Of a stretch of DNA of 64,000 nt, positions 25,565 through 37,365 are shown piece after piece (the first letter of the stretch is position 1; each line of letters starts with the position of its first letter). The stretch covers positions 31,253,645 to 31,317,644 of the forward strand of contig JARWKL010000004.1 in NCBI GenBank assembly GCA_029961685.1. Direction: 5' to 3'. The notes under the pieces were generated by a model. The model ran no database searches and was not told the origin of the DNA. It was given only the letters and a program-made list of their open reading frames with translations. A program made the position numbers and the translations under genes. The DNA comes from Aristolochia californica. Taxonomy: Eukaryota; Streptophyta; Magnoliopsida; Piperales; Aristolochiaceae.

Positions 25565-25571
25565 AATAATT

Positions 25572-25592
25572 CCCCCCCCCCCCCCCCCCCCC
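25572..25592. repeat. Poly-C tract (21 C)
   Basis: Uninterrupted run of 21 C at the junction of the last core unit and the right arm. Confidence 0.95.
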
Positions 25593-26365
25593 TCGTGTTT
25601 CACTCTTATTCCTCATGGCTCTTGAAGAAATTAAAAATACATTTTAGTAGAAATAAGTTTCTAGGGACTATTAGAGTCTCATGTTTTGGTAAACATTTTT
25701 CTAAATAAAAATTCTTATTAAAAACCTCTTATAATTTTCTAAATAAGATTTTCCTATGAAAGATGGGCTAGAAAACCGTATAAAATTTTTTTGAATAAGT
25801 ATTTGACAATTGATGTTGTAATACTTTTAGCTTGAAGCAATTGTTACGGTCCCGGATCTGACACAAAGATTCTTTGGGAGGATCTGGGATCTGCCACGAT
25901 TACGGGTCTTCCATGCATTACTGCAAGGATAGTAGGAAAACATGGGGAAGACGAAGATCAATGGAGAATGAGAGAATACGTGAGTTTTTTAGGAAAACCC
26001 TAACCTCGAGATCAAGAAGGTGATCTCAAGCTTGTTTACGCTAGATTTAACCTAATTCTCATTGTATGTCTTTCTCATTACTCTTACCCCTTAAATAAGG
26101 TTCACCCTGTTAGGGTTTAATATAAAATATTACAAAAATATCCCTATAAATAAAATATTATAAAAATACCCCTATAAATAAATTAATCCAAAAATACCCC
26201 AGTGGCCTAAAACTAAAATAAAATAAAGTAAAATAATAATATTATTGTGTTCATAACATTAAACCCCCTGGAAGAACGAGTTTGTCCTCAAACTCGAAAG
26301 TAGGGTTGTGGCAACATCTTGTTCTACAGCCCGATCTCTATTCTGCTTAATGAAGTCAATAATAT

Positions 26366-26829
26366 CTACCGCTGATTTGTTCCCCTCGTATTGTGATATT
26401 GTGCCACTAGAGGACAAGAAGTAGGGTAGCCCTTCGCATCAAAGGCACCAGTTGGGATATCATACGAATGCCCACACCCTGGTGCGTAAAACTCCAACAA
26501 AACATTTTTCCCAGAGTTTAGAACCATCTCATGGAGGCTATCAGCAACAACAACTTTGACTAGGTCACTATTAAAGTCTGGAATAGGCTCTGAATTTCTG
26601 AATGGCTCAAGTTTACCTTCCGTGTATGCTTTCAACCAAGAAGCAATGTGGTCAGGCTCCAACTTTGCTTTGAGGAATTTCTGGCCCTCTTCTTGTTGTA
26701 GGAAAATGAGAGGCACCTGGGCCTCCTTAAGGCCAAAATACTGGAAGGCACCTTGGGCTGCTGCAACATCACCTAAAAGAAAGCCTATGCCAGTTCCTCT
26801 GTTGGTAGAAGCAACTTTATGAGACTCGA
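26366..26829 (-). pseudogene. Captured protein disulfide isomerase fragment
   Basis: In-frame downstream part of the 272-codon frame at 26366-27184. It reads [70 protein letters not shown], which follow the b' and a' domains of plant ER protein disulfide isomerase (PDIL1 type). The active site WCGHC is changed to GCGHS (frame residues 236-240). About 30 codons after it are deleted, since the text jumps to [14 protein letters not shown]. With one catalytic Cys lost and the fold truncated it cannot be a redox enzyme. It is fused in frame to VPS13 sequence at about residue 119. Confidence 0.85.
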
Positions 26830-29030
26830 ATTCCATGTCCAAATAACGGACATCTGATTTATGCTTGTTTAACTTCTTTACACAATCCCCACTGCAAACA
26901 GGGTTGGAAGATAAATTCAATTCGTTCAAAGTAACTGTGATTTTTATCAAGGCAGTATTTGCATATAAATATGCACTTGATCCACAAGTAATGGCTGCCT
27001 GTTTGCCAATCAAGTCAAGTCCTTTAGCAGATTTCTCAGTTAAAACCACAAGTATCTCCAACTGCAAGAGATTGGTGATCTGAACTGTGGGAAGCAAGAA
27101 GATTTCTTTCTGTTCATGTAATGCCACTGGCTGCGATGTTTTATCTGATGTATCTCCAAATTTCTTAGGCTGTCTAAGAGGCACATCTCTGTTAAGGGTC
27201 TAAATAAGAAAATGGAGTTTACTGAAAGATTGACCTGAAATACTGATGGAACAGTGTGTAGTGCTGAAAGAAGATTTGACTGTAGCCATACTAAAGGCCC
27301 TCTGCAGTTTGAAATTTAATTTGTCAAATATTCCAGAAAGACAAATTGTTTTTCCACCTTTATGAGTTTATGACCATTCCACAGAAGCAGGCTTCTCAGA
27401 TTGTGCTAAACATTCAGGGATCTCAGGCCTAAATGATAAGAGGAAGTTCCAAAGACTTAAAGACATTATTGCCTTTTTTGAGCCTCTAGATAGGCCTAAA
27501 GCATCAAACATTGCCATTGAGTCATCAATTGTGTCCCCATTCTCAATCAAAACAGAAGCGGACTCAGCTTCCGTTTCTTGTGGCCGGCATAAAAGAACCT
27601 CCATGGGAAATCCACTTTGATTATGTAGTCTAATCATTAGTGAGACTACAACTGATACCACCTCCTGTGCTTTTCCTGAAATATCCACCACAATTACCGG
27701 TCCAGGAATTGTTCTAGAATCTTTTAAGGACATGACCCTTGTTCTCCAAGCAAACAGTTGAGCATCTACAAGTGAGACTTGAACCAGAGACATTGTAAAA
27801 GCTCCATGTTCAGCAAGTCGCACAGATAGTAAGCCTGCATTCTCTTGAGGCTGGTTGGCTAATAGAGCATGCCTCAAGAACACAAAGGCAAAATGCCTTC
27901 CAACAACTACAAAATCCTTCTTTTTCTCAACAATGCAAAGAAGGGAAATTCCTGAATGATTTTCTACCTTGCAGCTATTAGCAAAAATCTTTGAACTTTT
28001 AACTTCATATGGACCAGCTAGATTCAATTTTCCAACTACAAAGAACAGGATATCCTAGGAAAGCTCAGGCAGAGATATGTCCACCTGGTTCATCACAAAA
28101 TATAAGCTAGCAGATGGTCTACATCAGGCCTCATCTGATTGTTGCAGCACAAACTTATTGCAGTATAATATGCATGCTTGAACTGGGGAAACAATTTCCC
28201 TCCAAAAGTCTCTCCGTGCATCGAAGTGATAAAGTGCAGTAGTGAGGGTGCTTATAGACATGACTTTTGAAGATGAGAGTTGCAATATAGAATAAAAATT
28301 ATTGATGCACCACTGAAGTAGTGGGAACTCTTCATCATTCACTGAAACTTCGTCATGGACAGTGAAAGTAACCTTATCAAATGTAATCACCACCTGAGGA
28401 AAATACTTAGAGAGCATAGACACCTCTTTGTCAGTGTTATTTCCTGAAGGATCTGTTTCAAATATTTCACCAGTGTCACCCTTGGGGGCAGACATTCTCA
28501 CAACTTCCTGTGACCAAGGTAATTCACCAAACACCTTCATCTTGAATGGGTTCCCTGGCTTCTTCACTAACTCTGGAACCCCATCAAGGAAGGCAACAGC
28601 ATAGTTACTCTTCTGATTCACGAGGGAAAATGCCCTTTTAGAGGACTGGTAGTCAAATACTGCAATTACATCACCCATATAACCAGTGGGCTTCAAAGAA
28701 GATGCTAGCCAGCAAGCACACCTTTTATCATAAGTGCTGGAGATATCAACAAAAGATGAGTTGGGGCTGAAGTTCGAGTGTAATGAGTCCCCTTTGTCAT
28801 TCTTTGCATATAATGATATCAAGGAAAACCACAAGGCTTGTGATCTCCACTTCCTCTGAATTTGATACCGCACCGAAAAAAGAGAATAATGAACTACACC
28901 CACTAAACAATACTTGCTTTCCCCTACATCAACCGCAAAATACATGTGTTGTTGAAGATCTACGATTGCCACAATTGCCCCATCTAGAACAATATTCTCC
29001 GTATCACCATTATGTGCATGGTCAATGGAG
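26830..29030 (-). pseudogene. VPS13: Captured VPS13 cDNA fragment, intron-less
   Basis: About 700 codons of a plant VPS13-type lipid-transfer protein read continuously across three open frames (28124-28972, 27368-28027, 26366-27184) and the short gaps between them. Landmarks: [149 protein letters not shown]. Matching across these joins without introns indicates a spliced mRNA origin. Several stops and small indels separate the frames. It lies in the same sense as element A and is joined to PDI at about 26829. Confidence 0.88.
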
Positions 29031-30230
29031 CTTTGCTGTCATTCCAACCACCCCAAAAAAATATTCAGAGGTCCCCAAATAAAATTTTCCATGTATCCCA
29101 ACATCCCTAGAAAATTTCCCTCTCGGAATTCATACACACCAGCTGTAAGTTTGCCAAGACGATGCCGGATGTGTTTCTCTGCTTTCCAGAACAGAAACTC
29201 ACCAGACAAAAAATTCAAAAATGAAGTTCGTGGCCGAACAACATACAGAGGATCCAGAAAATTAAACCCCACAGCTGCAATTCGAAGATTCACATCCGCA
29301 CAGGTACTGTGCTCATCCACAGAAAAACAGAGCCCCTGAAAAAAAAATTCAGAGCCACTTACCCCCACCACCCCCCCCCCCCCCCCCTCAATTTGGAACA
29401 AGGGTTTGCTCTGTTCTGCCAAGAGGTTGATTGCGAGTGGGAGGTGGTGGCCGGAAGTCGAATCCCACCTAAGTTGTGTCCGACGGCGCCGATGGAGCCT
29501 CCTCCGTGGTCGGTGGCGAAGGGCAGCCCTTTGGGACTTCGCCTCTTGGATATTTTTCGAGACTGAGGGCTCTCAGAAACACCTCCTTGTCGGACGAGTC
29601 GCTTCTGCTGGCAGTGAGGAGGGGTTTGTTCAGGATGAACCCAAATCAACCCTTACGACGGGTTTGTGGTCGCATACCCCTCCGATTTTTTATTTCCAAG
29701 GTCCTTCTTGGAGATTTTTGAGGCCCCGTAGTCGGATTTGGGGTCGCACCAGTATCGTCGGCCACCGACGACGTTTTGACAGAAAATCCTATCGAATACC
29801 CCAAATCTTGGTCCCCGCTGTGCGGCTTTGGGTCTCCCTGCGGGGAAATTTTGAAAGTTTTTGAGGCATGGCATTGCTGTTCATCTAAAACAGCATCTGT
29901 CTATTCTGCAGGGACGTCGGCCGGTAAAGAAGACAAAATCTTTGAATTTTCTGGCCATCGGCTGTTCGGCCCGTCCGAGATAGCTTCTGCTATATCTTGT
30001 GCGCGTATTTCATGGTATCGTGTGACTTATTTCATGGTATCGTGTGATTTTTTATGCGATTGCTTCCTCACAAGAAAATTTTTCACGCAGGTTGGCACGC
30101 CATTCTCGTATTTTTTTCTCTTCAATGTCGATCCACCGCATTTCTCTGATTTCTCTATGCATTGCCATTCATTCTTCTAGGGATATTTCTATGTGTATCG
30201 CTATCCATTCTTATGGGGAATAACTTATTG
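29031..30230 (-). other. Element A leader with modules shared with elements B and C
   Basis: Minus-strand frames are partly open and share phrases with B. FSVDEHSTCAD, VGFNFLDPLYVV and PRTS (29039-29422) match B at 35860-36160. GDPKPHSGDQDLGYS, KTSSVADDTGATPNPTTG (29650-29900) match B at 35140-35290. The block around 29480-29530 (CGAAGGGCAGCCC, reverse sense) matches B near 35490 and C near 41930. It may derive from a gag-like or leader coding region, but no zinc knuckle or known gag fold was recognised. It includes a 17-C tract at 29371-29387. Confidence 0.7.
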
Positions 30231-30668
30231 TGTTCCAACTTTGATACCAATTGTTACGGTCACAGATCTGATACAAGGATTCTTTAGGAGGATCTGGGAT
30301 CTTCCATGGGTTACGGGTCTTCCATGCATTACCATAGGGATAGTAGGAAGACATGGGGAAGACGAAGATCAATGGAGGATGAGAGAATACGTGGGTTTTT
30401 TAGGAAAACCCTAACCTCGAGATCAAGAAGGTGATCTCAAACCTGTTTATGCTAGATTTAGCCTAATTCTCAATGTTTATCTTTCTCATTACTCTTACTC
30501 CTTAAATAGGGTTAACCCTATTAGGGTTTAATATAAAATATTACAAAAATATCCTTATAAATAAAATATTATAAAAATACCCTACAAATAAATTAATCCA
30601 AAAATACCCCTATGGCCTAAAACTGAAATAAAATAAAGTAAAATAATAATTTTATTGTGTTCATAACA

Positions 30669-31321
30669 TTATTTAGAGTAAAATAGAGTAATTAGGTTCT
30701 TGCTAGATTCCCTATCCTAGGGTTCTTGGCGTGAACTATCCTTGGTGGTTTGCTGCATCCATTGGGGAGTCTTTGAGGAAATTGTGGAAGGAAAAGGAAG
30801 AGGAATATCCTTCTCTTCCAAGCTGCAATAGTTATCCATCTCTTGCACGAACCAGTAGTGAGGGAAGGAAGTTTTGCGTGAGCCTTAGCATCAAGAAAGA
30901 GGTTTTCGAGTTGTTGATTGAAGGAGGTCTTCAAGAGGTATTTTTATCTATCTTTTCCGAGTTTAGAAGAACCATAGACTGTCTTCTTTACATACAGCAT
31001 TGGTAGTTGCATGAATTCAGAAACCCTACTCATTGACGTGAGGTATAAAGTGGGGTTTCATAATTGGATCCTTAAAGAGTCTCTTGATTGATTTGGTGCA
31101 TCTATAATTGAGAAAAAGGAAACTCCTTTTCAATTATAACGTGTGAGGGAAGTAAAAGAGAGTTTCTTTTCACAAAAACGTGTTAAGAAACCCTCTAACA
31201 GTGCTAGATCCTTATTTGACTCGTTGAGTTACTAGATCCATGGCTAGGGACCATAACAATTGGTATCAGAGTTAGCTCCCTCGTTGCGCATTCGAATCCT
31301 GGAGGGGGCGACTGCGACATA
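30669..31321 (+). mobile_element. Partial LTR plus primer site of another element
   Basis: Ends GGGACCATAACA at about 31258, followed after AT by TGGTATCAGAGTTAGC, which is the LTR-end plus primer-site signature also seen in A and B. The start is not defined and no partner LTR or interior beyond ~60 bp follows. It lies between the right LTR of A and the resumed fold-back arm at 31322 (GCAATTTTGTG), so it is part of the same insertion block. Confidence 0.65.
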
Positions 31322-33735
31322 GCAATTTTGTGTTTGACATTTTATTTGATTAAAAATTTATCTATAAATATAGTAATATATTAGGTTGATTATTAATTTT
31401 TATTTATTTCCCTTGAAGAGCCAATAAGAGGTCCATATAACTTTGTTAGGAAAATTTTAAAATATTTCTTGTAATTTTCTAATAAGTCACTAATAGTAAT
31501 ACGATTTTATTTAAAGGTTTTTTTGGAAATATATATCATAGGAAAAATGTTTCTAGTTTTTCCTAGAATTTAAATTTTCAACTAGGGGCACTAAGGAGGC
31601 CATAGTAAAATTATGGCCAGATTCAAAAATAACAAAATAAACTAGACAACATTTGGAGTAAAAAATAATAATATTGGTGCGTTCTAATCCATTATTAAAA
31701 TTCAATCCTCAACCTGCCCTATCATTCTTTTTTTTAAATGTATGCATAATTTTATATATAATTTATTTGACATATATTTTATATAGAGTATTAAATGTAG
31801 GTTAAACTCGAACTCAACGCGAGCGTGAGCTCGAACTCGAACTCGAACTCGGTTAAAATTATTAGGCTTGAGTTCCATTACAATTTTAGGTTTGAGGCCA
31901 GGGTCGGCCTAGTTTGAGTTCAAAATATTTAAGGGGGGGTTAGTCAATAAAACAAAAAATTGATCTTCATCTTCATCTTCATCTCATACATCTACATGAT
32001 CTTCATCTTCGAAATGGGTGTTAGTGTGGATAAGTTCATGTCCACTGGAAAACAATTTCCAGTGTTAGTGCCCCCAAATGAGGAAAACGTAGAAAATAAG
32101 AGAATTACCAACTTGTAAAGTATACTTAATTAAAATACAATACTTAAACATTAAATTAGGTAAAATAAACATTATTATTACACGAATAACTAATTTAATG
32201 TATAACTAAAATATATTAATGTACTAATTAATTTAATTATATATTATATTAGTTAAAGATTATTGTTTATTGTACATTAATACAGTAATTACGTGAGTCA
32301 ATTAACTGTGCACATGATTAATCATAAAAAATAAATAAATAACGCTAAAAATAACATAAACGAATATAATACATTTAAGTTATTAATTTATTGATAATAT
32401 ATGGTGTTCTTTAACATAAAAAAATCATGATTAAACAGGAAAAATCTATCAAATACTAACTTTAACACACTATATATTTTTACATATTATTAATTAAAAA
32501 TATTTTTCTATTAATTTAAAACCATTGAATTTTATTAATTATAAAAATGAGTTAATTAAACTCAGTGCTCAATTAAAATTTTCCTAACTTAGGAAAAATT
32601 GATGAACAGTGCTTCGTCTACCTCTTCCCGGTGCCGACTAGTTTGGGAGATCAACTTCTTCTTCTCCCCCTCGCCTAAGCAGTATTCTGAGCTAACTTAG
32701 ACTAGGTTGAGGCGGCTTGGGCAGAAAAGTTTTTTCCGCAAGATGTCGTCGTCTTCGAATAGCGCAGGGTTGTCTTCTCCGAAAGGCAACTTGGCAGGAG
32801 ATCATGGAGAAAAGCGGCCATCGTCTTCTTCGGCAATAGCGCCAATAGCGTCAAAAGCTCTTTGCCGAATGGGGAAATCGTTGCCTAATCGAAGTAGAAA
32901 TTACGTAATTGATGCCCAAATGTCAAAATCAAAGAAAAAAGAAATCGAAATGGGGAAATCGAACGAAATCAAAAGACCGAGAGAGGGCGAGTCCGAGAGA
33001 AGACCAAGAGACGGAGGCCGAAAAAGAGAGGGAGCAGAGACAGAGGCCGGAGAGGAGAGTCCGAGAGAAGAGAGGGAGTAGAGACGTCGGGGGCACAGGG
33101 AGACAAGAGAGGGGGTGCGAGAGAGAGGAAGGAAAAAAATGAAAATGAGGACGCTCGAGAGACGGGGGTGCGAGGAGAGAGAGGGAAAAAAATGTCACGG
33201 GTTCGAACCCCCGCTCATCCTTCATCTGGATGAATGGAAAAAAGGGTCAAAACCCCTTGAATTTTTTTATAACATGGAGATGAAGGACCGCTTCATCCCC
33301 AACATCCACATGAAATGTCATCTGCGCTCCACTAACTACTTCATCTGATGAAGGGCGTAATGCGGTTGATCTTCATCTCATACTTCAAGTTAACTAACCC
33401 ACCCCCAACCCCCCCCCCCCCCCCCCCCCTAAATCAAGCTCGGCTTGAACAAGGTTCAAACTCAACTGGATTCGATGCCACCCTTATGCCCAATTTTGAG
33501 TAGAGGTCATTCCTAATTTTATGTAAAATATATGTATAATTTTATATACAATTTATTTGACATGTATTTTTTGAAAGGTTTTAAATGAATAATGAAGCTC
33601 AAGCTCGGCTCGAACTAGGTTAAAATTATTAGGTTCAAGATCCATAACAATTTTAGGCTCGAGCTCGAGTTCGAAATATTTAAATCAAGCAGGGCTCAAA
33701 CATAGGTAGGTTCAGGCTTGGTTCGGCTCGATGCT
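31322..33735. mobile_element. Fold-back element, right arm (continued)
   Basis: Inverse of the left arm: TTTGTGTTTGACATTTTATTTG, CAAATGTTGTCTAG-type and CGAACTCGAACTCG stretches, ending GGCTCGATGC at 33735. It continues across the copia as GATGCCACC (50782-50790). A related intact right arm is at 53100-54231. Interrupted at 31933-33429 by a separate insertion. Confidence 0.75.
31933..33429. mobile_element. 1.5-kb TAA-flanked element with G/C-tract ends (PIF/Harbinger-like?)
   Basis: Insert in the right arm flanked by TAA (31930-31932 and 33430-33432). The uninterrupted site ATATTTAAATC is seen at 53990. It starts GGGGGGGTTAGTCAA and ends TTAACTAACCCACCCCC plus a run of 21 C, giving short inverted termini. 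A 3-bp TAA/TTA target is typical of PIF/Harbinger elements. No transposase frame was seen; the open frames at 32707-33142 are Arg/Glu/Lys-rich low complexity. The interior shares a repeat with 15480-15990. Confidence 0.6.
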
Positions 33736-33876
33736 ATAGAAGAAAGATAAAAAGAATTTTCCCGATTTTATTACTTTCATTGATACATGTATTTATAGTT
33801 ACAAAATGATAAAAGGATTTACATGAATGTAGAGTTACATGTGTACATGACTATAGAAGTAGAAGTTGAAATAATC

Positions 33877-34337
33877 TCAACTTCTCTTAACCTGATCATC
33901 TTGATCTCTATCATGCCCTCGCATGTTGAAGATCCGAGAGGAGATTCCAATCTTGGTCTTCAAGAAGAGAAAGCGTGTTAGGGGAAGCGGTTCAGTAAGA
34001 GCATATACTAATTGATCAACAGATGATACATGAGTCACCCAAAGAGCACGACTCTGAACGTGTTCTCGAATGAAGTGATAATCCAAAGTGACATGTTTCA
34101 TTCGCGAGTGAAAAACTGGATTGGAGCATAAATTGATAGCACCTATGTTGTCACAATAAAGGACCAGTTGTTGTGAAAGAAAAACACCAAGGTCAGTGAG
34201 AAGATAGCAAATCCAACGAATCTCCGCTGCAGCGGTTGCAACAGATCGATATTCTGCCTCAGTAGAGGATCGAGCCATAGTCCGTTTCTTCTTAGAACTC
34301 CAAGAGATAGGATTGCGACCGAGGTAAACAATATAGG
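33877..34337 (-). pseudogene. Copia element E, RNase H end of pol
   Basis: Minus-strand frame reads AYIVYLGRNPISWSSKKKRT, MARSSTEAEYRSVATAAAEI, LVLYCDNIGAINL, NPVFHSRMKHVTLDYHFI, the copia RNase H with its SSTEAEY and CDN motifs. It ends about 20 codons before the 3' LTR. The upstream continuation is at 39348, beyond the insertion of element B. Confidence 0.9.
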
Positions 34338-34740
34338 CACTGTGTTATGCATGTAATAACATTAATATTTAATTATTTTTATTTAATTTACATTATTTTA
34401 TTTCAGTTTTAGGCCACATGGATATTTTTGGAATATTTTATTTATAGGGGTATTTTTGGAATATTTTATCTTAAACCCTAACAGGGTGAACCCTATTTAA
34501 GGGGTAAGAGTAATGAGAAAAACAAGCATTGATTTTAGGTTAATTTTAAGGTAAACAGGCTTGGAGCTCTCCTTGGCGAGTTCTAGGGTTTTCAAGCTTC
34601 CCTTTGGCTTGATCTTCGTCTTACTCTCCATGTCTCCCTACAATTTCACATGGTATCCCTACAATAACCCGTGGCAGATCCAGGACCGTAACAACGAATC
34701 CTTGTCTCAGATCCGGGACCGTAAGAACTGGTATCAGAGC

Positions 34741-36160
34741 GGGAACACAATGAGTCATTCTATATCCCAGAAGAATGGATGGCGATGCACAGAGAAATAT
34801 CCCTAGACGAATGGATGGTGATGCACAGAGAAATGAGAGAAATGGCATGGATTGGCCATGGAGCCAAAAGAATACAGGAATGGCATGCAACCTACGTAAA
34901 AAAAATTCTTGCAAGAAAGCAACTGGCTTCCACAGAAAAGGTCATACAACCTCAAATCTCCGAGCACGAAATACACACTGAGATAGTTGATTGAGCAGCT
35001 GTCTCGGATGGGAAAACAAGTCACCTACAAGAAAAATTAACCATTTCATCCTGTTTACCAGCCAAAGTCCCTGCAGAAGAGGCAGGCGCTGTTTTAGAAG
35101 AGCAGAAAGGCCATGTCTCAGAAACTTTCAAAATTTTCGCACAGGGAGATCCCAAGCCGCACTGTGGGGGCCAAGATTTGGGGCATTTGGCAAGGTTTTC
35201 TTCCAAAACATCGTCGGTAGTGGATGATACTGGTGTGACCCCAAATTTGACTACGGGGGCCTCAAAAATCTCCAAGAAGGACCCTGGAAATCCAAAATTG
35301 GAGGGGTATGCGGCACAATCTAGTCAATAAAGGCTGATTTGGGTTCCACCTTACAAATTCCATTATCACGGCCAGCAGTAGGTTTTCTAGAAAAGCAGAT
35401 GGAAGCATTCCGGTCTGACTCTATCTCAACGAATCAGTTCGAACATCCCTCCTCTGTCTTAGAAAATCTCCAAGCGACGAAGCCCCGAAGGGCTGCCCTT
35501 CGCCACCAAACACGTAGGAGGCTCCGTCGGTGCTATCGGAAACAAATCTAGTGGGGTGTGACATCCGGCCACCACCTCTCACTGTCAATCCAGCTCTCGG
35601 TAGTCTAGCGGGGAACCACTTCAACGTATTTTGGGGTAAGCTTCCAAAACGCCATCGAATTTCATGTCTAAACGATTTTTCCATGGGGGTGAAGGGCCTC
35701 CAAGGGGCTGAGTAGTAGCAACGCTGCACGAAAATTGGGGACGAAGGTTCTCTACTTCGTGAAGCAGAGAAACAGTGCCAAAATATTGGAGTTTCGGCTG
35801 CGGTGTATGCATTTCGAGAGGAAGGATGTCGGTATCCATAAAAATAAAGTTTTGGGGACGTTCGAATTTTTTTTCCTGGTGGCATCTTTTTTCTGTGGAT
35901 GAGCACAGTACCTGTGCGGATGGGAGTTGTCAAATTGAAGATGTGGGGTTTAATTTTTTGAATCACATGTATGTTGTTCAGCCACGAACTTCAAATTCGA
36001 ATTTTTGGCCTGGTGGGTTTCTGTTCCAGGAAGCAGAGAAACAAAACTATTTTGACAAAATTCTGGCTTGTGTGTATGCATTCAGAGATGGAATTTTTTT
36101 GGGGATGCTCGGAGGGATAGAACATTTTGTTGGGATGTTGTTTTTATTTTTCTACTGCTG
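34741..36160 (+). other. Element B leader with conserved modules
   Basis: Three modules can be read in mixed frames. First, EWHATYVKKILARKQ, LPAKVPAEEAGAVLEEQKGH, TFKIFAQGDPKPHCGGQDLG, KTSSVVDDTGVTPNLTTG (34780-35330). Second, the SPPNT / EAPSVLSETNLVG / RPPPLTVNPALGS block (35480-35620), which C also has (41930-42040). Third, FSVDEHSTCAD, VGFNFLNHMYVVQPRTS (35880-36010), which A also has. Each contains stops. No known gag motif was identified. Confidence 0.7.
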
Positions 36161-36179
36161 AGACCAGCAGTAGTGTGCC

Positions 36180-37005
36180 TCTTCAAATTTCTACTGCACG
36201 CATGGCTGCAGTTACACTAATACCATCAACTTTAAGGAAGTCACCACAAGCCATGATAGAGTATAACATTACTCCAGAGATGGATCCATCTAGGAACATT
36301 CTTTTGATCCGGCAAACTAGAAGCTTGCCAATTAGAGCAACCAAAGTAGAAGGCTTCAACCTGGACTGGACTCCTATCACCAATAGCCATTCTGGCAATG
36401 TAGTTGATGCTGCACTTTACATGGGAAGGTCCTTCATTGTTGGGTGGGGGCCTAATGGCATCCTTGTTCATACCGGCACACATGTAGGCAGTACTGGTTA
36501 CAAAAATGAATTGTCAACCATAATCCAAGTAGAGAAGTTGCAAGCAATACAACAGTCAGAGATGACACTGATGAAGAACAAGTGGCACTTGTCAATTCTT
36601 GTTTTGTTTCTCCACTACAGCTTCACAAATCAATAGTCCATGGAACTACTGCTGTTGTGGTGGATGGCTTCAGATTAAAGCTTCGAAAGCTCAGATGTAT
36701 TCGTTTACCACTACCAGAAATTTGTAGGGAGTATATTATGATTATTGAGACACAGCTTGAGGTCTATGGGTCTTTGGCTTCTTCTTTTATGTATTTGATG
36801 CACCTGGTCATGGTGTGGGAGTTGATCAAGGTTCTGTTTTCAGAAAGGGCATTAAGTCGTCAATCTAAACCACCACATGTGGATGCCGATGTGGATGATG
36901 GAGGGGGTATGATTGATGAGATCAAGGATGGTCCAGCAGACTTGGATCCTGACGCCTACCCTCTTGTTCGCAGAGCTGAGTTCAGTTATTGGTTGCAGGA
37001 GAGTG
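36180..37005 (+). pseudogene. NUP96: Captured NUP96 (nuclear pore) cDNA fragment
   Basis: Two overlapping open frames, joined by one frameshift near 36560-36600, give EYNITPEMDPSRNILLIRQT, TKVEGFNLDWTPIT, GNVVDAALYMGRSFIVGWGP, NGILVHTGTHVGS, then LKLRKLRCIRLPLPEICREY, LMHLVMVWELIKVLFSERAL, YPLVRRAEFSYWLQESV. This matches the N-terminal part of plant NUP96 (MOS3/SAR3), a scaffold nucleoporin. Reading runs across the join without an intron, so it looks like spliced mRNA. It stops at LQESV, where HSP70-14/15 sequence begins. Confidence 0.88.
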
Positions 37006-37365
37006 TTCTGATTGATGTTTATTAGAATGCTCAAGCTTGCACTAGACTTCGTGCTGCATGTGAGAAGCCGAAGAAGGTTTTGCATGCAAAACCAAAGGCA
37101 CCTCTTAATATTGAATGTTTGCTGGATGAGAAGGATGTGAAGGGATTCATTGAAAGGGATGAATTTGAGCTAATTATTGTTCCTATTTTGGAGAGGGTTA
37201 AGGGCCCACTTGAAAAGGCCTTGTTGGAAGTTGGACTTACTATTGAAAACATTAATTCTGTTGACGTAGTAGGATCAGGATCTTGTATTCCAGTGAGTAT
37301 TAGGATGATAACCGAGTTATTTGGACAGGTGCCAAGGTGTACTATGAAAGCTAGTGAGAGTTTTG
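37006..37365 (+). pseudogene. Captured HSP70-14/15 (HSP110-type) fragment
   Basis: After LQESV the frame continues LIDVY-stop-NAQACTRLRAACEKPKKVL, APLNIECLLDEKDVKGFI, RDEFELIIVPILERVKGPLE, VDVVGSGSCIPVSIRMITEL, FGQVPRCTMKASES. This is the end of the nucleotide-binding domain of plant HSP70-14/15, cytosolic HSP110-type chaperones and nucleotide-exchange factors. An amber codon stands at 37023. The frame from 37080 runs uninterrupted into nucleolin sequence at about 37366. Confidence 0.87.

Larger units (their letters stand above)
20173..25841. mobile_element. Fold-back (long inverted repeat) element, left arm and tripled core
   Basis: The left arm starts TAGGGGTGGCATCGAACCGA and runs about 1.4 kb. 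It is followed by a palindromic core: the block at 21400-21660 (AGTTTTTCGCCGAG ... GGGGAAGAAGAATCCCC) is the inverse of 21905-22165 (GGGGAAAAATTCTTCC ... GCGGAAAACTAGAAC). The right arm (from 25600, inverse of 21150-21320) continues after the insertions at 31322-33735 and 50782-50790. No transposase frame was seen. Arms contain several GAGCTCG-rich sub-repeats. This fits a non-autonomous fold-back or long-TIR DNA transposon; the superfamily is unknown. Confidence 0.75.
25842..30668 (-). mobile_element. Element A: non-autonomous LTR retrotransposon with captured VPS13 and PDI cDNA
   Basis: Two 417-bp LTRs (25842-26258 and 30252-30668) start TGTTACGGTC and end GTTCATAACA as read on the plus strand. 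The element reads on the minus strand. Its primer site TGGTATCAAAGTTGG lies just inside the right LTR (30249 downward). A relic of chromovirus pol (FEFEDKLVLPGG, about 26262-26305) abuts the left LTR, in the place where the pol end of gypsy element D abuts its 3' LTR. Between lie a leader (29.03-30.23 kb) and host gene cDNA. No gag-pol enzyme domain is present. The left flank GCAAT reappears at 31322 after 653 bp of a second LTR element. Confidence 0.85.

Noticed and set aside
32707..33142. Arg/Glu/Lys-rich open frames
   Set aside because: Low-complexity purine-rich DNA inside the TAA-flanked element; no domain.
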